Assembly (NCBI GenBank): GCA_905331475.1
Contig: CAJNYU010003189.1
Coordinates: 186,001 to 250,000, forward strand
DNA length: 64,000 nucleotides
Source: Rotaria socialis
Lineage: Eukaryota; Rotifera; Eurotatoria; Philodinida; Philodinidae
Reading direction: 5' to 3'
Below are positions 10,694 to 23,382 of this stretch, in pieces. The translations under genes were made by a program, and so were the position numbers. The notes beneath the pieces were generated by a model. It ran no database searches. It was not told where the DNA came from and saw only the letters and a program-made list of their open reading frames with translations. Numbering within the stretch: the first letter of the stretch is position 1; every line of letters begins with the position of its first letter.

Positions 10694-13600
10694 TACAGCA
10701 GTTATTATATATTAAATCTAAAATTAATTATCAAAAAATTACTTAGTAATCAACTACTGGACACTACACTATCGATAATACTAAAACAAATACTTTTTTT
10801 AAAGAAGTTATATCATCAATAAAAACGATAATTTCAATAGATTACAAACGAATATTTCTTTGTCAGTGTTGAAAATCAGATGTTTTCTTTCTAACATAAA
10901 AAACATGAAAGAGTATTGTATGAAATGGCATTATTCATTGATTCTCAAATGCAGTACCATAGTTTTGATAGTCATCTGGCATATGGAAATGTTCGTGGGA
11001 AACATTTCTTCATGGAACGGATCCTCGAAAAAATAGTATATAAATAACGAAAAGTAATCATAATTAATACTTCTTCTATTTATTGTTGTCCAAATTTATA
11101 TCGAATGATACTTGCTTATATATTGATCAATAAAGCATCTTAATTTTTAACTTTCAGCTGTCATTTCCAGATGAACTACAATAGTCTTCTGCAAAATATC
11201 TAAATTTTTTAAAGATTTTACGTATTGAGTACAAATATTCGAACCTCATTAAATCGTGATCTAACAACAAGACAAATGACGATAGACTCGTTTTTATTGT
11301 AGTATTTGTTTGTTTTTTCGATAAAGGAGAGCCTGATAAATATATGACCATCGAAGTGTCTTTAAATAAGAATAGGTAATGACAAAAATTTTCTTTGAAA
11401 CGAATCCAAAATAATTCTTGTGTTTTGAAAATACCTCAACCTAAGTTACATAAATCTGTAATTATGACTAATGAAACAATGTATGAAAATTTGAACCAAA
11501 AATATTTTGATAAAAGTAGAATATTTCTGCTTACGTTAGTATGATGACTTACATAACCTCGACTATAAAATAATCTGAGGAGAGTCAAAGAATCATTATC
11601 AATTAATGGGTAAGAGCATATTGAAGTTAAAAATTTGGTTGAATCAAGAAGTTAACCAGTGGCTTTTAACTCATATGCAGTTGAATATTATTGGTGTCAA
11701 TTTTTGTGAAATTAAAAGTAAAAAGAAATGATAGTTTTGCTTTGCCATCATTCATTTACTACATACTTCATGTATCTTCATTTAATAGATCATCGTTACT
11801 AACAATAGTATTTTACGTTAAAAATCTATCTATTTATAATTTTGAATGAAAAAGTTCGAATTAATTGAATTGAATTTACCGTGCTTTGTTTTCTAAAATG
11901 AAGATGAAACTTCATCGATCTTGAAAACCTGATAACGTTCTACTAAGGTATAGTCGAATGACCTTGATTATCATTTAATTCAGATTTATTTTAGCTTGTC
12001 ACAATGTGTTGACTCATAACATATTTGAGCTGGAGGGATCTACGTAACAAACAAATGTGAAATTCATAGTTTGCTTAATTTTCTTCGTCACTTTTGGCAG
12101 CCAAGACGGATCTATTGAAATATAATAACAAATCTTTTAATAATACAAAGGTTCTTACATAATATACGCAAACCAATCCCTTGGTATCCAGTAGATCAGC
12201 TTGTTGAATATGGTTTTTAACTTACGCCATATCATCAATACAAGTATCTAAGTTGGAAGAATAGAAGATATATAATGAATATTTTTCTAGAATTGGCTAC
12301 GACTTTAAAGATACTTCAGTTTTTTTGGGGGAAAAATTAATGCAATAATCAATACATACAGTTGGAAATTATAGTTTCATTCGGAATAAAAATGTTTTTA
12401 ATAAACAAACGTGATCACGTTGCTACATGCTTCACCTTTAGCATTTTGTATTGCCTAGTGTAATTTGTGGCCATATTTATATATAAACTTTCCTCCTACT
12501 TCACGTATACGTAGAGGTGTAGACGTAGGACAGAACGAAACTATTTTTTTTTCATGTTTCTCTTTCTCTTTGTATTCAATCTATAACACACATCGATACA
12601 GTAGTTTGTACGTGAAAATTGAGAAAAATAAGATTCAAGAAATAAATCAGCAATAAATAAAGTAACTGACTCGAATGTCAATTTAGGAATGTACGGTGTG
12701 AGTGAAAGGTGGAATATGAACAATGCGTTTCTCTCCTCTCAATTTCACAGCCTATATTTACATCCTAATTCAGATCAAATATAATGTTACTCGATACAAC
12801 AGGATAATGACAGTTCCATAAAATAAATTTTATCGGACATGCTGACAATATGACTTTAGATATCTAAGCATCAATTTAAATATCTAAGCATGAATGCTTA
12901 CGACTGAATGGAACTAGACACGAATATATAAATGGTTTTTCTGAAGCCAAGAATTTAGACCATTTCTTTATGATCTTATCTTGCTCTCATTATAGAAAAT
13001 TTTATAGATTTTATGAGCGGTTAAAAATCTCCATGATTTCTTTATAAATTTACGTCAAACTATCCATATAATCTTAGTTGTGTTCACGGGCTTGAGAAAT
13101 AGATAAAAAAAACATTGTGCTAATATGATGCATATAACATGAAAATTGATGCTGTTCTATTTCAGTTATTGAAATGGTCGTTTTTAACTGTATAATTCTA
13201 TGGTTTTCATTAAAAGTAATTTTCGCTGAAATCAATGAAACTGAAATGTATACATTTGTATATCCATTTTGTTATTTCAAATAGCAATTTTTATATTTTT
13301 CATATGAAAATCATGAGAGATATCAAAAATACTTTCGAAAATTTAATGAAATGAATATGTTCCGTGGTGTTAGCATTGCACTTTACATAATTCAACCTCT
13401 CTCCTTGTTATGGTTTTGACCGATTTCATATAATAAAAGCATGCATTCAAATCATTGACTGAATTAACCGAGTGCTGACCACCTAGTGAGACATTATATC
13501 TTATACTTTTCTTTGAGCTTTTTGCTCATATTTCCTGATAGAAAGGACTGACTTTTCTAATTTCAAAGTTAACGAAGGACTCCAAATATCCTTTGTCTTG

Positions 13601-14095
13601 AATAGCTTCATTTGATATGGCTATTATAATTGTATTAGATATATAACAAAAAATCAGCATATGACTTGGCAACGGTACAAATTATATACGCTACTTGTGA
13701 ACAACGAGAAGCTTCCTGTTTACATAAAAAACAAAAGAGACAAGCTCAATATTTCCAAAAAGAAAAGTAAATCTTGCTTATCATGTTTTTTTTATCTTCC
13801 ACCGTAAAAGTATTTTTTTTCAGACTTTGGCAGCACGATGAGAGAAAGACAGAGTTATGTCACATGTGAATACTTCAAAGGCAGAATGTTAAAAGCAATA
13901 TTCCTCAATTATGCATTATTCATCATCGAATATCCAATAATGGACTGTTAAGAATAGAATTGCTGGATATTTAATAATTACCCGATAATTTATTGAGCAT
14001 TTATATATTTCAAAAAGGGTTTTTTTATAATATAGTTCGTCATTGTAGATTAACAAAAGAAAAAGAACTGTTGCTTTAATCTTTGAAGAAAACAG
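10694..14095. other. AT-rich intergenic, no gene seen
   Basis: No exon-like stretch with family resemblance or consistent splice sites was found on either strand. It includes the promoter side of the minus-strand LRR gene; no TATA box could be assigned with confidence. Confidence 0.4.
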
Positions 14096-14293
14096 TTAAC
14101 CACGTGCTATTTCTACAGGTTGTTCACCGATGCTTTCACGCTTTAATCTGCAGTTGTTCACATAGATTAAAACCTCTTGAAGTAATTCGATAGCGTCCAG
14201 ATAATGCAAGTGAGCAACACCATTTGAATCACTGCTAGAACCTTGTTGTATTTTTCTTCGGATTTGGGTAATTTTTTCATCTAAACTGTCCAT
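14096..14293 (-). CDS. Small hypothetical protein, 65 aa
   Basis: An ATG-to-stop frame with balanced, helix-favouring composition (MDSLDEKITQIRRKIQQ at the start, AIELLQEVLIYVNN in the middle), unlike the low-complexity frames nearby. The second half faintly recalls MIT-type helices, but I do not assign a family. No signal peptide or membrane segment. It could be an isolated exon of an unrecognised gene or a chance frame. Confidence 0.3.
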   Translation of the reverse strand: MDSLDEKITQIRRKIQQGSSSDSNGVAHLHYLDAIELLQEVLIYVNNCRLKRESIGEQPVEIARG

Positions 14294-14532
14294 CTCTTGA
14301 AAATAATAGATAGACTAACAACATCCGAGTTTCTAAGATAAACTTTATATCTTACCTTACTCTTTGAGACAACAAGTGAAACCAATTTAAAATCGAACCA
14401 ATATGATAGTAGAAAAAATATGCTCTGTGCATGAATCCGTTACTATTTACTATTTATAGTTATCAAGGAGTGTCCTTTTTTAAAAAGGAAAAATGTTTGA
14501 TCGCCAAATAAGTTTCTTTTAAAAATAACTTT

Positions 14533-14574
14533 ACGTCTACATCTACGTCTACGTCTACGTCTAAGTCTACGTCC
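14533..14574 (+). repeat. ACGTCT hexamer tandem repeat
   Basis: Seven contiguous hexamers, mostly ACGTCT with variants ACATCT, AAGTCT and ACGTCC. An isolated minisatellite with no gene context. Confidence 0.9.
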
Positions 14575-17500
14575 ATTTCTTGTGAATGTTACTGCACGTT
14601 TTCAGCTTGTAATAAAAGGTCAGGTATGACAGAGTTTTAGAGAAAATGCTTTTTTTTCTCTCTGCTTGTTTTGATAGCTGCCCTGCATGACAGAAAGAGC
14701 AGTCATTCATACCCGTCGAATTATAAATTTATAAAAAAGAACAGGCAAATAAACTTTGTTCATAGTTAAGCAAATAAAAGAATACATGTCACGTTTTTAT
14801 TACTTTCTTTGTATTCTTCGTTTCTTGTGTGACTAAGAAGAAAAACGTAAAGTAACTTGTAGAGAAAAAAATAATCAACTACCAATATTAATTGTTTATG
14901 GTCACTGATCTAACAGATTCTTTTTTGACTTCGTATTCAAAAATGATTATGCCTTAGTGGAAAAAAACAGTTACTAAAATAATTTTGAAAATGAAACAAA
15001 ACAAGAACTAATCATTGTTTATGATGTGTGATCGTTGAAGAAACACATATACAAGGTTTTATTTCGCATATTTTATATAGACTACATCAAACAACTGAAT
15101 AGTGAGGCATTTACTTTTAATTCTATGCCTTTCTAATTGTATTTACTTAGTCACTGGTCAAATAATACAGTTTCATTTGTTAGTTATCAAGAGATATTAT
15201 TACCTGAGCTATCAGCCAAAAGAGCTGTTTTAGTCAAGCTTCTTTCTCACTGACGGAAAGTAACATAGTATTTTCTCCAATTATAGACTACTTATTACTG
15301 CCTGGAAAGTAGAAAATCATTCATTTTTTATTCTTGTTATTCGTAACATTGTTCACAGAGTCTAATTCACATAATTATTAAGAATAACGCATTTCTATTG
15401 TTTCCGCCAGTCGTTTGAAATTAAATTTCATTCATTCTATGTTCTATAATTTAATGACTTATTTCCAGTCGTTCTATGTAAAAACGAATTTTTCTTACAA
15501 TGAACTGAAACTATTTATTTATTTCACTTTCCACTGCACAGCTACCAATCAAATGTACCACTCTTATCGATGATCATTATTTAAATTGTATCCATGGAAG
15601 CAACAAATATTAATAGTTATATTTTGCCTGCTACACATGTGAGTCTTTATGAGCCACCACATATCCATATCAGAGATATTTGTTCAATCAGGCTCTTGAA
15701 TTGGTACCATATGTTGTTAACATCGTCTAGAGTATGTGCTTTTAGTCATAGAATCAGATTTTCAATCTCATTGAAAACCTCTCGAATTATTTTTCATTGC
15801 GATTTGCATAAGCTTTAATAAAGGGGCAATACAAAATATTTTTATATACGAAGATGTGATTAACTGTTTAAGAGTGTAATTGCAATTTTAGATTGAGCAG
15901 GACCGTTCATGATTCACGTGAAGTCCCTCATAAAATGAATATTTATTCTAAATAATGTAAGTAAATATATAAACAAAAAAAAGTCAGCACATTATAGCCA
16001 ATGTCACTTAATAATAATCAAACGCTATGTTTCATAAGTCGATCGTACTAAAATAAGTCAAAATACTTGGCAATCATTTATTTTCATTTGTATAGTTGCA
16101 TTTAACATCTATTGAAATGATTTATGTATGTGAACATTTGAAGACAAAAATACATCTTTGAGGAATAGAAATTGAAAAATAGTAGATACTTTTCTCGACT
16201 TTAGACGCTCAAACTATCGAATGAAACAAAAGAAAAATGAAATCTTTCTTTTTATTTTTTCGAGAAGGATATATCACTAAATAAAATACTTATGAAATAA
16301 AAAAAATAATCATTCTTCATTTTAGGAAAGTATCATCAATATTACTTTTGCTTTCTATTATTGAACAAACATGAACATGATTTTCTCGAATGTAGATTCA
16401 TATGCGATTGATAACTGTACTTTCAATTGTATTAAAATGAAAATTCATCGTTTTTTCGAACTTGATCACGGCAGAATGTAATTAAATTATAAAATTTTCT
16501 AGCGGTTAAGTTTTATGTAAGATGCAAATAATTCAAAAATAAATAGTGTAAGAAATGTCCGAAAGTGTTGTTTGCATTAAAAACTTGAAAAATGATGAAG
16601 CTTAAAACCTTTGGGGTTTTTGGCTTGCATTTTGATAATTTTGATTTCAGATAGCTGTCTACTCATGAATGCTCCAACGGGTACGTTCAATTTTATGAAA
16701 GTATTCATAGGGTTTTATTTGCCATTCGATCCGCCATGACTCATGAGTCAAAATACAAAAGTGTAACTATTGTATTTTTTACTCATGTTTCATTCAAATA
16801 GCTTCAGAAATATCCAAAGTTCGAGACAAATACTTTGAAAATCTATACAGAATTCCTAGTGTTTTCTGACATTTTCGTATCAGATTATTTTTCAAGAGGC
16901 TCTTTATTAGTTGAGTCTGTGTCGGCATTGTATACAATATAATAAAAAAAAAGCCTAGCACAAAAAAACAGAAAGAAGTTATGTTAAACTTGAAGAAATT
17001 CATCGAAGTTTTTATCATGATCTTGATTCCTATTGGTAATTTTTTGTGTGACTTTCCGATGTTCTGCTTCATATATATATTAGTTAAAAACCAACTGTAG
17101 AATTTGAGCGTAAGTCTGTCCTTATTTGTAAACCTTCGATGAACGCCAGAATCAATGTAGTAATTTTAGATGAATTAGTCTGTTACTGAAATTTGTACGT
17201 AATTCAACCATTAAATTAATTAATACTTGTATTATTTTGGTCGCTTGTTTTTGTGAATATATTGCTTTTTTATGACACCACAATCCTTCAATTGCATTCA
17301 GTTCGCAGTGGAATTTAGGACAAAATTTTATTCGAATATTGTATATATCCGTGAACTGTTACTGTTATAATATCGACGCCTAAACCAGATAAAAAACAGC
17401 GATAGCTGTTGCTTCTTTCTCAAGTATAAAGGAATGTGCTTACAGTCTTGAAAGCTGTATGATTTTCATGTACGAACAGTATATTCGACAACGTTACGGA

Positions 17501-18353
17501 CAAAATACGGATAGTTATATCTAGCTACCTAGGATGACTAAAATAATGCATATAATGATTGTCTTGACACCTGCCATTCGATTTGAAATATTCTCAGGAC
17601 ATTGGCATTTGCAATTTTTTTCCTACAATAAAAAATATCAAATTAATATCTGAAGAGTTCTATGAAATCATTAAAATTTCCATACTACCAGATTTTATAG
17701 AAATACCGGGAGACAACTGGAAATTAGGCAGTCTTCTTGGTAATACACGATGAAGAGTATTTGTTTTTAACGTTTAAAGTTAATTCCAACGCTTAAGATA
17801 AGTTGTTTGTTGTTGATGAGCGTAATAGAAATACGTATTGCAATAACAATATTACTAATCAATAGTAAATACAAAAGAAATTCAATATCTCCACATTGCT
17901 CTAATCCAACTTATGACATGTCGACGATTTCAAGCAAAGAATAGTAACGTCGATAAAAATGAATGAACATTTATCAACGTTTCCAATCGAACTATTTACT
18001 TTTTCTTTCATCGAGAAAATGCGCACGTGTATCTGTTATTATCACAATCAAAGAACAACAAAATATGACTAAACTTTGATAACTGATCACTTTCTTCTTC
18101 TTCAATTCAAGACCTAAAACAAACACACAAAGTGATATGCATTATGAAAGAAGAAACTTTATTGCAATATTACCATAGTAAAAAGCCAAATTCCATTTTT
18201 TTCTCGAACAATTGGATTTGTGTCAGAGAGGACTATAAGAACTTGGCAAACAGATTGCTTTTTAAGAAAATAATATGATACTGGCGCAGATAAAAGGCTT
18301 AAATGCTTATGATACTTCCGAGTTTCACTTGCTTTCAAGCGACAATATTGAGC
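14575..18353. other. AT-rich intergenic, no gene seen
   Basis: Only short frames with biased composition are present. I found no recognisable domain, RNA gene or clear repeat. The plus frame at 15594-15818 and the minus frame at 16794-17072 were considered and not accepted. Confidence 0.4.
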
Positions 18354-18360
18354 TATAAAA
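18354..18360 (+). promoter_or_regulatory. TATA box
   Basis: TATAAAA lies 31 bases upstream of the ATG at 18392, placing a likely transcription start only a few bases before the start codon. Confidence 0.55.
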
Positions 18361-18391
18361 GTGACAGCACTTTAGAAAGGAATCGTTATCA

Positions 18392-18754
18392 ATGTTTACT
18401 ACAGCTGCACTCATATTTCTAGTTGTAATGACTGTGAAAACTGCAGGTAAAAACGAACTTTCTGAAATAGACGCAAAAATATCAGTTGAATAATTAACAG
18501 CTCAAACTGCTTTGCCACATTGTGGAATAGATGGCGATCCTCATGTGACACCGTTTCAACTGAATAGTTCGAACGTAACACCACGAAGTATTTGGTGTCA
18601 ACTATCTAATAACCATATTTTGTTCTTTAAAAATCGATTTGTATCTGTGAGTGTTATTAATAATGCAAACAATTTTGATACCGTCACCGACGTAAGTTCT
18701 TTCTTAATGTTCAATAAAAAAAACATCCGTTGTTTTTTTATCATTTTGCAGTAG
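18392..18754 (+). CDS. Short secreted VWD-like protein, possibly truncated
   Basis: Exon 1 (18392-18446) encodes a hydrophobic signal peptide (MFTTAALIFLVVMTVKTAA). Exon 2 (18501-18691) begins with an HCGIDGDPHVTPF-type motif, the start of a von Willebrand type D domain. Exon 2 ends at a good GTAAGT donor. The next acceptor (TTTTGCAG, ending at 18751) is followed at once by TAG, giving an 82-residue product. In another frame the sequence after the acceptor reads SYYNWTHASLLVF, which looks like the rest of the domain, so a frameshift may have truncated the gene. The tract runs straight into a dispersed repeat at 18867. Either a small secreted protein or a recently disabled gene. Confidence 0.45.
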
Positions 18755-18866
18755 CTACTACAATTGGACTCATGCATCGCTGTTGGTCTTTGGTTTTTAT
18801 ATTCGTCTATATATTTTTGTTCAACATCTGAAAAGTGAAAAAAGATCACCAAATGGTAATGAACCA

Positions 18867-19155
18867 CCCCGGTTGAAGAAAACGATCAGTAAACGGTCGT
18901 ATACGATACAAATACGACCCGTTTTACGTGCTGTATTTTCCCCGTATAACAGGGGCAGTAATACGGCCGTATGTTTTATAGAATACGATAATGTTACGCC
19001 TGCTTTATGAGGTTTTACGGCTGATATACGGTGTCCGTGTACGGCCGTAATACTGACCCTGTTAAAACGCCTTAATACGGCTAAAAACGGCTGTTTTACG
19101 GCGGAATACGATGCAAAAACGACCGTTTACGGTGGTTCGTTTTGATCGATCTGGG
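18867..19155. repeat. ACGGTCGTAT-rich dispersed element, copy 1
   Basis: About 290 bp dense in ACGG/CCGT and TACGGTCGTAT motifs in both orientations. The ends read CCCCGGTTGA and, inverted, CCCAGATCGA, giving a degenerate terminal inverted repeat shared with the copy at 20194-20389. No clear target duplication. No coding capacity. Confidence 0.6.
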
Positions 19156-19870
19156 CAATTGACATTAACTTTTTATATTCTATCATGCTAAATTTGTGTT
19201 CACTATGGGGAGGAGCAATAGGTTTTGGAAAAACATTTATTCCAGTAACCGTTTATACTTGCGGCCTTTTTTTTAATGGCAGCTGTATGCAGAGAACGTC
19301 GTGAATTTGCAGAATGAACGGAAAAGCTAATTATGATTTCATCGGTGTTAAGTCTCATGCTTGAATATTATTTCTCAGCTTTTCAGTATTGGATTAGGAC
19401 ACAAAACAACGCAGATATGTCTTTTGTTATTAAGTTGTTCATAGTTGGTCTGTTCTTTTTTTCTTTTTATTCTATGATTATTTTTTTCATTAGTTTACTT
19501 TTCTTCTTTAGTCTTTCTTATTTCAATAAACGTTTAGTTCATTAACTTAATATACAACATTTTTTACATATATATATATATATGTACGAATACCATTGAT
19601 TGTTGAGTCTTAGATAGATTATCCAGTCGAATATTGATTTCAAGAGAGGAGGACGCTAATAGATAGTGTTGATTTGATTTTCATGTAAGTTCTGTCTATA
19701 CAAAATATCTCTAGTCGACGATCTTGACATCATTCTTTCCAGATTGTTGTTTTTCTTGGTTATCAGTCAAGATAATTTTAGTCTTGAATTTCAGGCAAGG
19801 TTTTTTTTAAGAGGAAAGAAAAATATTCTTGTCTGAAGTTCAAAATAAAAGAATCTTGACTTATAATCTT

Positions 19871-19917
19871 GTGGGCGTGGGTGTGGGTGTGGATTATCAT
19901 TCACTACCACCCCCCAC
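19871..19917. repeat. Telomere-like hairpin, TGTGGG arm
   Basis: The left arm is built from GTGGGTGTGG units (19871-19892). After a short spacer, CCACCCCCCAC (19907-19917) can pair with it imperfectly. TGTGGG matches the telomere repeat I recall for bdelloids. Confidence 0.5.
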
Positions 19918-20193
19918 TCCATGTGACTACCGAGATTGTTGGTAGTGTAACGTTGAATAGTTAGCACTGAACATCATTTTCATCAGATGCATCGTTAGGA
20001 ATCTGTATCTGTGTTGACATCTGTTTTTTTCTTGTCAACCAGTTATGTAAAAAATTATTACTCGAAATCTGATATATGATTTAATTATAAAGAAACTGGC
20101 GCACGAAATTTCGACCAGTGAATAGAAAGAGATTAAAAGTGAGGGATAAGCTTGCATATTTCAGTTTGAAAATTGATCAAATACTATCGACAC

Positions 20194-20389
20194 CCCGGGT
20201 GAGTGGATACGGTCATCAGATACGGGCCGTATACGACCGTATTTGTACCGTTTACGTACCGTTTTTCGCCGCAAACCAGGCCGGTGTTTTACGACCGTAT
20301 TTTTACCGTGATTTTGCTGTATTCATGCCGTAAGTATATTTTACACGATAAAAATACGGTCGTATACAAACCGTATTGTTCGACCAGGG
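20194..20389. repeat. ACGGTCGTAT-rich dispersed element, copy 2
   Basis: About 196 bp of the same family as 18867-19155, full of CCGTAT/ATACGG motifs on both strands. The ends are CCCGGGTGAG and, inverted, CCCTGGTCGA. Too diverged to align fully by eye. Confidence 0.55.
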
Positions 20390-20787
20390 ACCCTTTGATT
20401 CAATTAAATTGATGAAAGACTACTATCATTTTTTGTTTCAATCGTATTCCTAGTAAAGCACAATCAATGTAAATGTGTAATCAAACAACATATGCAATAT
20501 GTTTGTTGGTATTTTTTCTTTTCTTTTCTTTGAATATTAGACTATGAAATAAACAAATACGATTGTCTCTTTTTCATTGATAAAAAGTTCAAAATTTCTA
20601 TTTATTTGGGGAGGGGGAGGGGTTACACTCCCCCACACCCCCTGCTTCCGCAGCCCCTGACAAAACTTCTTACTTTTGATCGCAAAAACATTGTTAACTA
20701 AAAGAAAACAGTAGTTTCTTCTTAATAATTGCTCCTTCTCTATTTTGTTGTTAGTCATATTTGTTAGTTTATTAATTAAATGCGTTC

Positions 20788-21077
20788 TATATATATGTTG
20801 GACTTGACTTTAAAATCCAGTTGCCTTTAAAATGTGAAATAGTAAATTTTTATTTATCTCGTAGCATCATGTTTTTTTGAATAGATAAAGTTGAGATTGA
20901 GAAAAAAGTGAACATTGAACAAAGTCATACACCAGGGAAATATAAATTTTGAGAATCTAATAGGAAAATATACAAAACAAGAGATCTAATAATACTATGT
21001 TTCTACATTTTAAAGTCAACTCGCTCTATCCCAGTTGACTTTTAAATTTTAAAGTCAACTTCGACATATATATATAT
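20788..21077. mobile_element. MITE-like element with about 28-bp inverted repeats
   Basis: The left end (TATATATATGTTGGACTTGA followed by CTTTAAAAT) matches the inverted right end with three mismatches in the last 22 bases. Both ends lie in TA-rich sequence, as with Tc1/mariner-type TA insertion, but the low complexity hides any duplication. The interior (about 230 bp) is non-coding. Confidence 0.45.
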
Positions 21078-21839
21078 CGTACATTGTTCACACTTCTTTG
21101 TGTGGTTAAATAAAAACCTAGATTTAAGCTCTTGAATATTGTTATTTATTCAGGAATACTTTTCGACGCAAATTCGTCGACCAAGTATCATGTCAACAAT
21201 AATTTGTCGGCGAAAATGACCGTCGACAAAAGTTTGTCAACGAATGATATGGTTACCGAACGATCTAAGTGGCAACGATAAAGATTCATTATAAAGCAAT
21301 TAATTATCTTTTTAAATTTAACAAAAATGTAACATGAAACGCATGCCATTCAGCAAGAAAATACAATGAATAACAAAAATGAAAATGAACAAATTTAAGA
21401 CAGTGAATTGCTACACAATTCTATTGTGATATTTTGAGAATTCTTTGAATATTTTTCATGAAAATAAAACATTCCAAATGAGTAAATGATTTACTTTTTC
21501 TCACTGATGGTTTATTAATAAATATTCAATAAGCATATATAAAAGTTCGATAGTTTTCTGAAAAAAAACCATCTTTCAATTCAGATCAGTTTTTATGAAA
21601 CAAGACAAAGAACTTTTTTTTCAATAGAAAGAGAAACATCACAATATTTGTCTATTCTTTCTTATGTAAATTTGTATGCTGTGAATAAACTTCATCTTTC
21701 TTTTGTAATAATTAAATAAAATAGTTGTTTAAATCTATTTCAATTATAATATATAGTTAATCGGAAAATATTATCAATGAAATTATGTAAAATTTCATAA
21801 AAATCGCCGAATATAACAGATCAATAGATCATTTATAAT

Positions 21840-22280
21840 CAGAGGTGCCCCGACTGGGGGGTGACGGGGGTGTAACACCCTCCCAATGTTCGAAAAATTG
21901 TCTTGCATTGTGTTTTACAAAATAAAACTTATCCTATCTTAAGCGTGATTTCATAAGTTATTCTGAGGATTGGCAAATGTTGAACTCAAAAATCCAGCAT
22001 TCAAATCTCAAAATTCTCAAAAAATCCGGAAAAGTTCAGAAAAGTTCAGAAAAAATTAGGTAAAATTATGCAAATAAGGAGTTTTCAAAATCGTGGAGGA
22101 TCTGGCAACACTGGTTATTCCCCCTCAACATTTTTGGAAAGTAGGACTATATAAGCTACGCCTCAAGTTTTGCTTCTTCGCGAAACCCGTGACACTAGCA
22201 TTTTTAAGGAGAAAATGTTTACCCCGNNNNNNNNNNCCCCCCCCCCCCCCCCCCAAGTTGGAATGGTCGGGGCACCCCTG
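21840..22280. mobile_element. Short non-autonomous hAT element
   Basis: Termini CAGAGGTGCCCCGAC and, inverted, CAGGGGTGCCCCGAC are flanked by perfect 8-bp duplications TTTATAAT at 21832-21839 and 22281-22288. It contains the 10-N gap (22227-22236), next to a run of 18 C, so its true length is uncertain. No ORF. A different family from 8688-9713, but the same superfamily by termini and duplication length. Confidence 0.88.
22227..22236. other. Assembly gap (10 N)
   Basis: Ten Ns followed by 18 C, inside the hAT element. A homopolymer-related gap is likely. Confidence 0.95.
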
Positions 22281-22288
22281 TTTATAAT

Positions 22289-23382
22289 AAATCGAATTTG
22301 AAAAATCTTAATAATTTTTTTAAAATGATTAGAAGTTACGAACAAGAAAGAATCAATTTATTTGTCATAAATGATGTTTTTTATACTTACCGGTTGAAAC
22401 ATTTATTTTAGATATTCAATGAAAATGTAATTGATAAGATGTTTTCAAAGAAAAGAACGCATGAAAATAGTTTATTTTCTATTACAAATTATATATTAAA
22501 ATATCAATCAGAAGCAAATACATAGAACAATGAATTTTATTAACAACGATTGACAAAAGATATACCAAGGCATTGATCGATGGAATTCATCAGTAAAATT
22601 GGTAAACGATAGATGGCATATCCATTTAATACAATTTCCTAATATTCATTTTAATAAAATATTATATAAACTTCAGATTTTTAAAATAAAATCTGTATGA
22701 AGAAAAATTAAATAGGATAAAATTGATATTTTTATAAATTGTTTTGATTTACTGGAAGTAATTAAATAAGAGAAGTACTATTCATTATGTCGTTTAGATT
22801 GAGAAGGAATCTGTTATCTAAATATTTTAGTTAAACTATGATTCAATAACAATTCGAAAACATTGAGAAGAAAGATCTCTACATATCGTTTCAATTTTGA
22901 AATTTTTCTAATAGAAAAGAAACTCAGTAGGTGAAAACTTTATCAATAAAAATCGTGAAAATTACTTGAAAACCCAATAGCCTATAAGTGCGTCTCCGGA
23001 GGTAGTCTCTTGATTCAATTGTAAATATATATTTTCTGTTGAATTTAGAATTGTACACCGGTTTCGCCTTCCATGAATCAATATGAGTGCGATTAGACAA
23101 AACGGTCGAGAATTCTTAACTCTCTCTCCTCTCCCCCGCTCATTAGAAGAACCTCCTTTAATTGATTAATGTTTTGTTAATTAGAAACTTTAATTACAAA
23201 TGACAGCCTTGAAAGAACATCGTATCAGAAAGCTCCCATGAATTCTATGTATTACGTAAGATAGGTCCAAGAAGCGTTTGTAGATTATATTATAATATGT
23301 TGTATGAAATAAAAAAATCATACGAATTAACAAATACCCTCATCTACGTTTTAAGTCATAATCAAGGATGATATTGAGTTAA
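22289..23382. other. AT-rich intergenic
   Basis: No gene, RNA gene or clear repeat seen. It probably includes the 3' flank of the minus-strand monooxygenase gene. Confidence 0.45.

Noticed and set aside
15594..15818. Plus-strand 74-codon frame
   Set aside because: No family resemblance, no supporting splice sites and no neighbouring exons.
16794..17072. Minus-strand 92-codon frame with a hydrophobic segment
   Set aside because: AT-rich composition and no recognisable domain; likely chance.
19871..19917. A true chromosome end
   Set aside because: The TGTGGG tract is only a few units long and is flanked by ordinary sequence on both sides.
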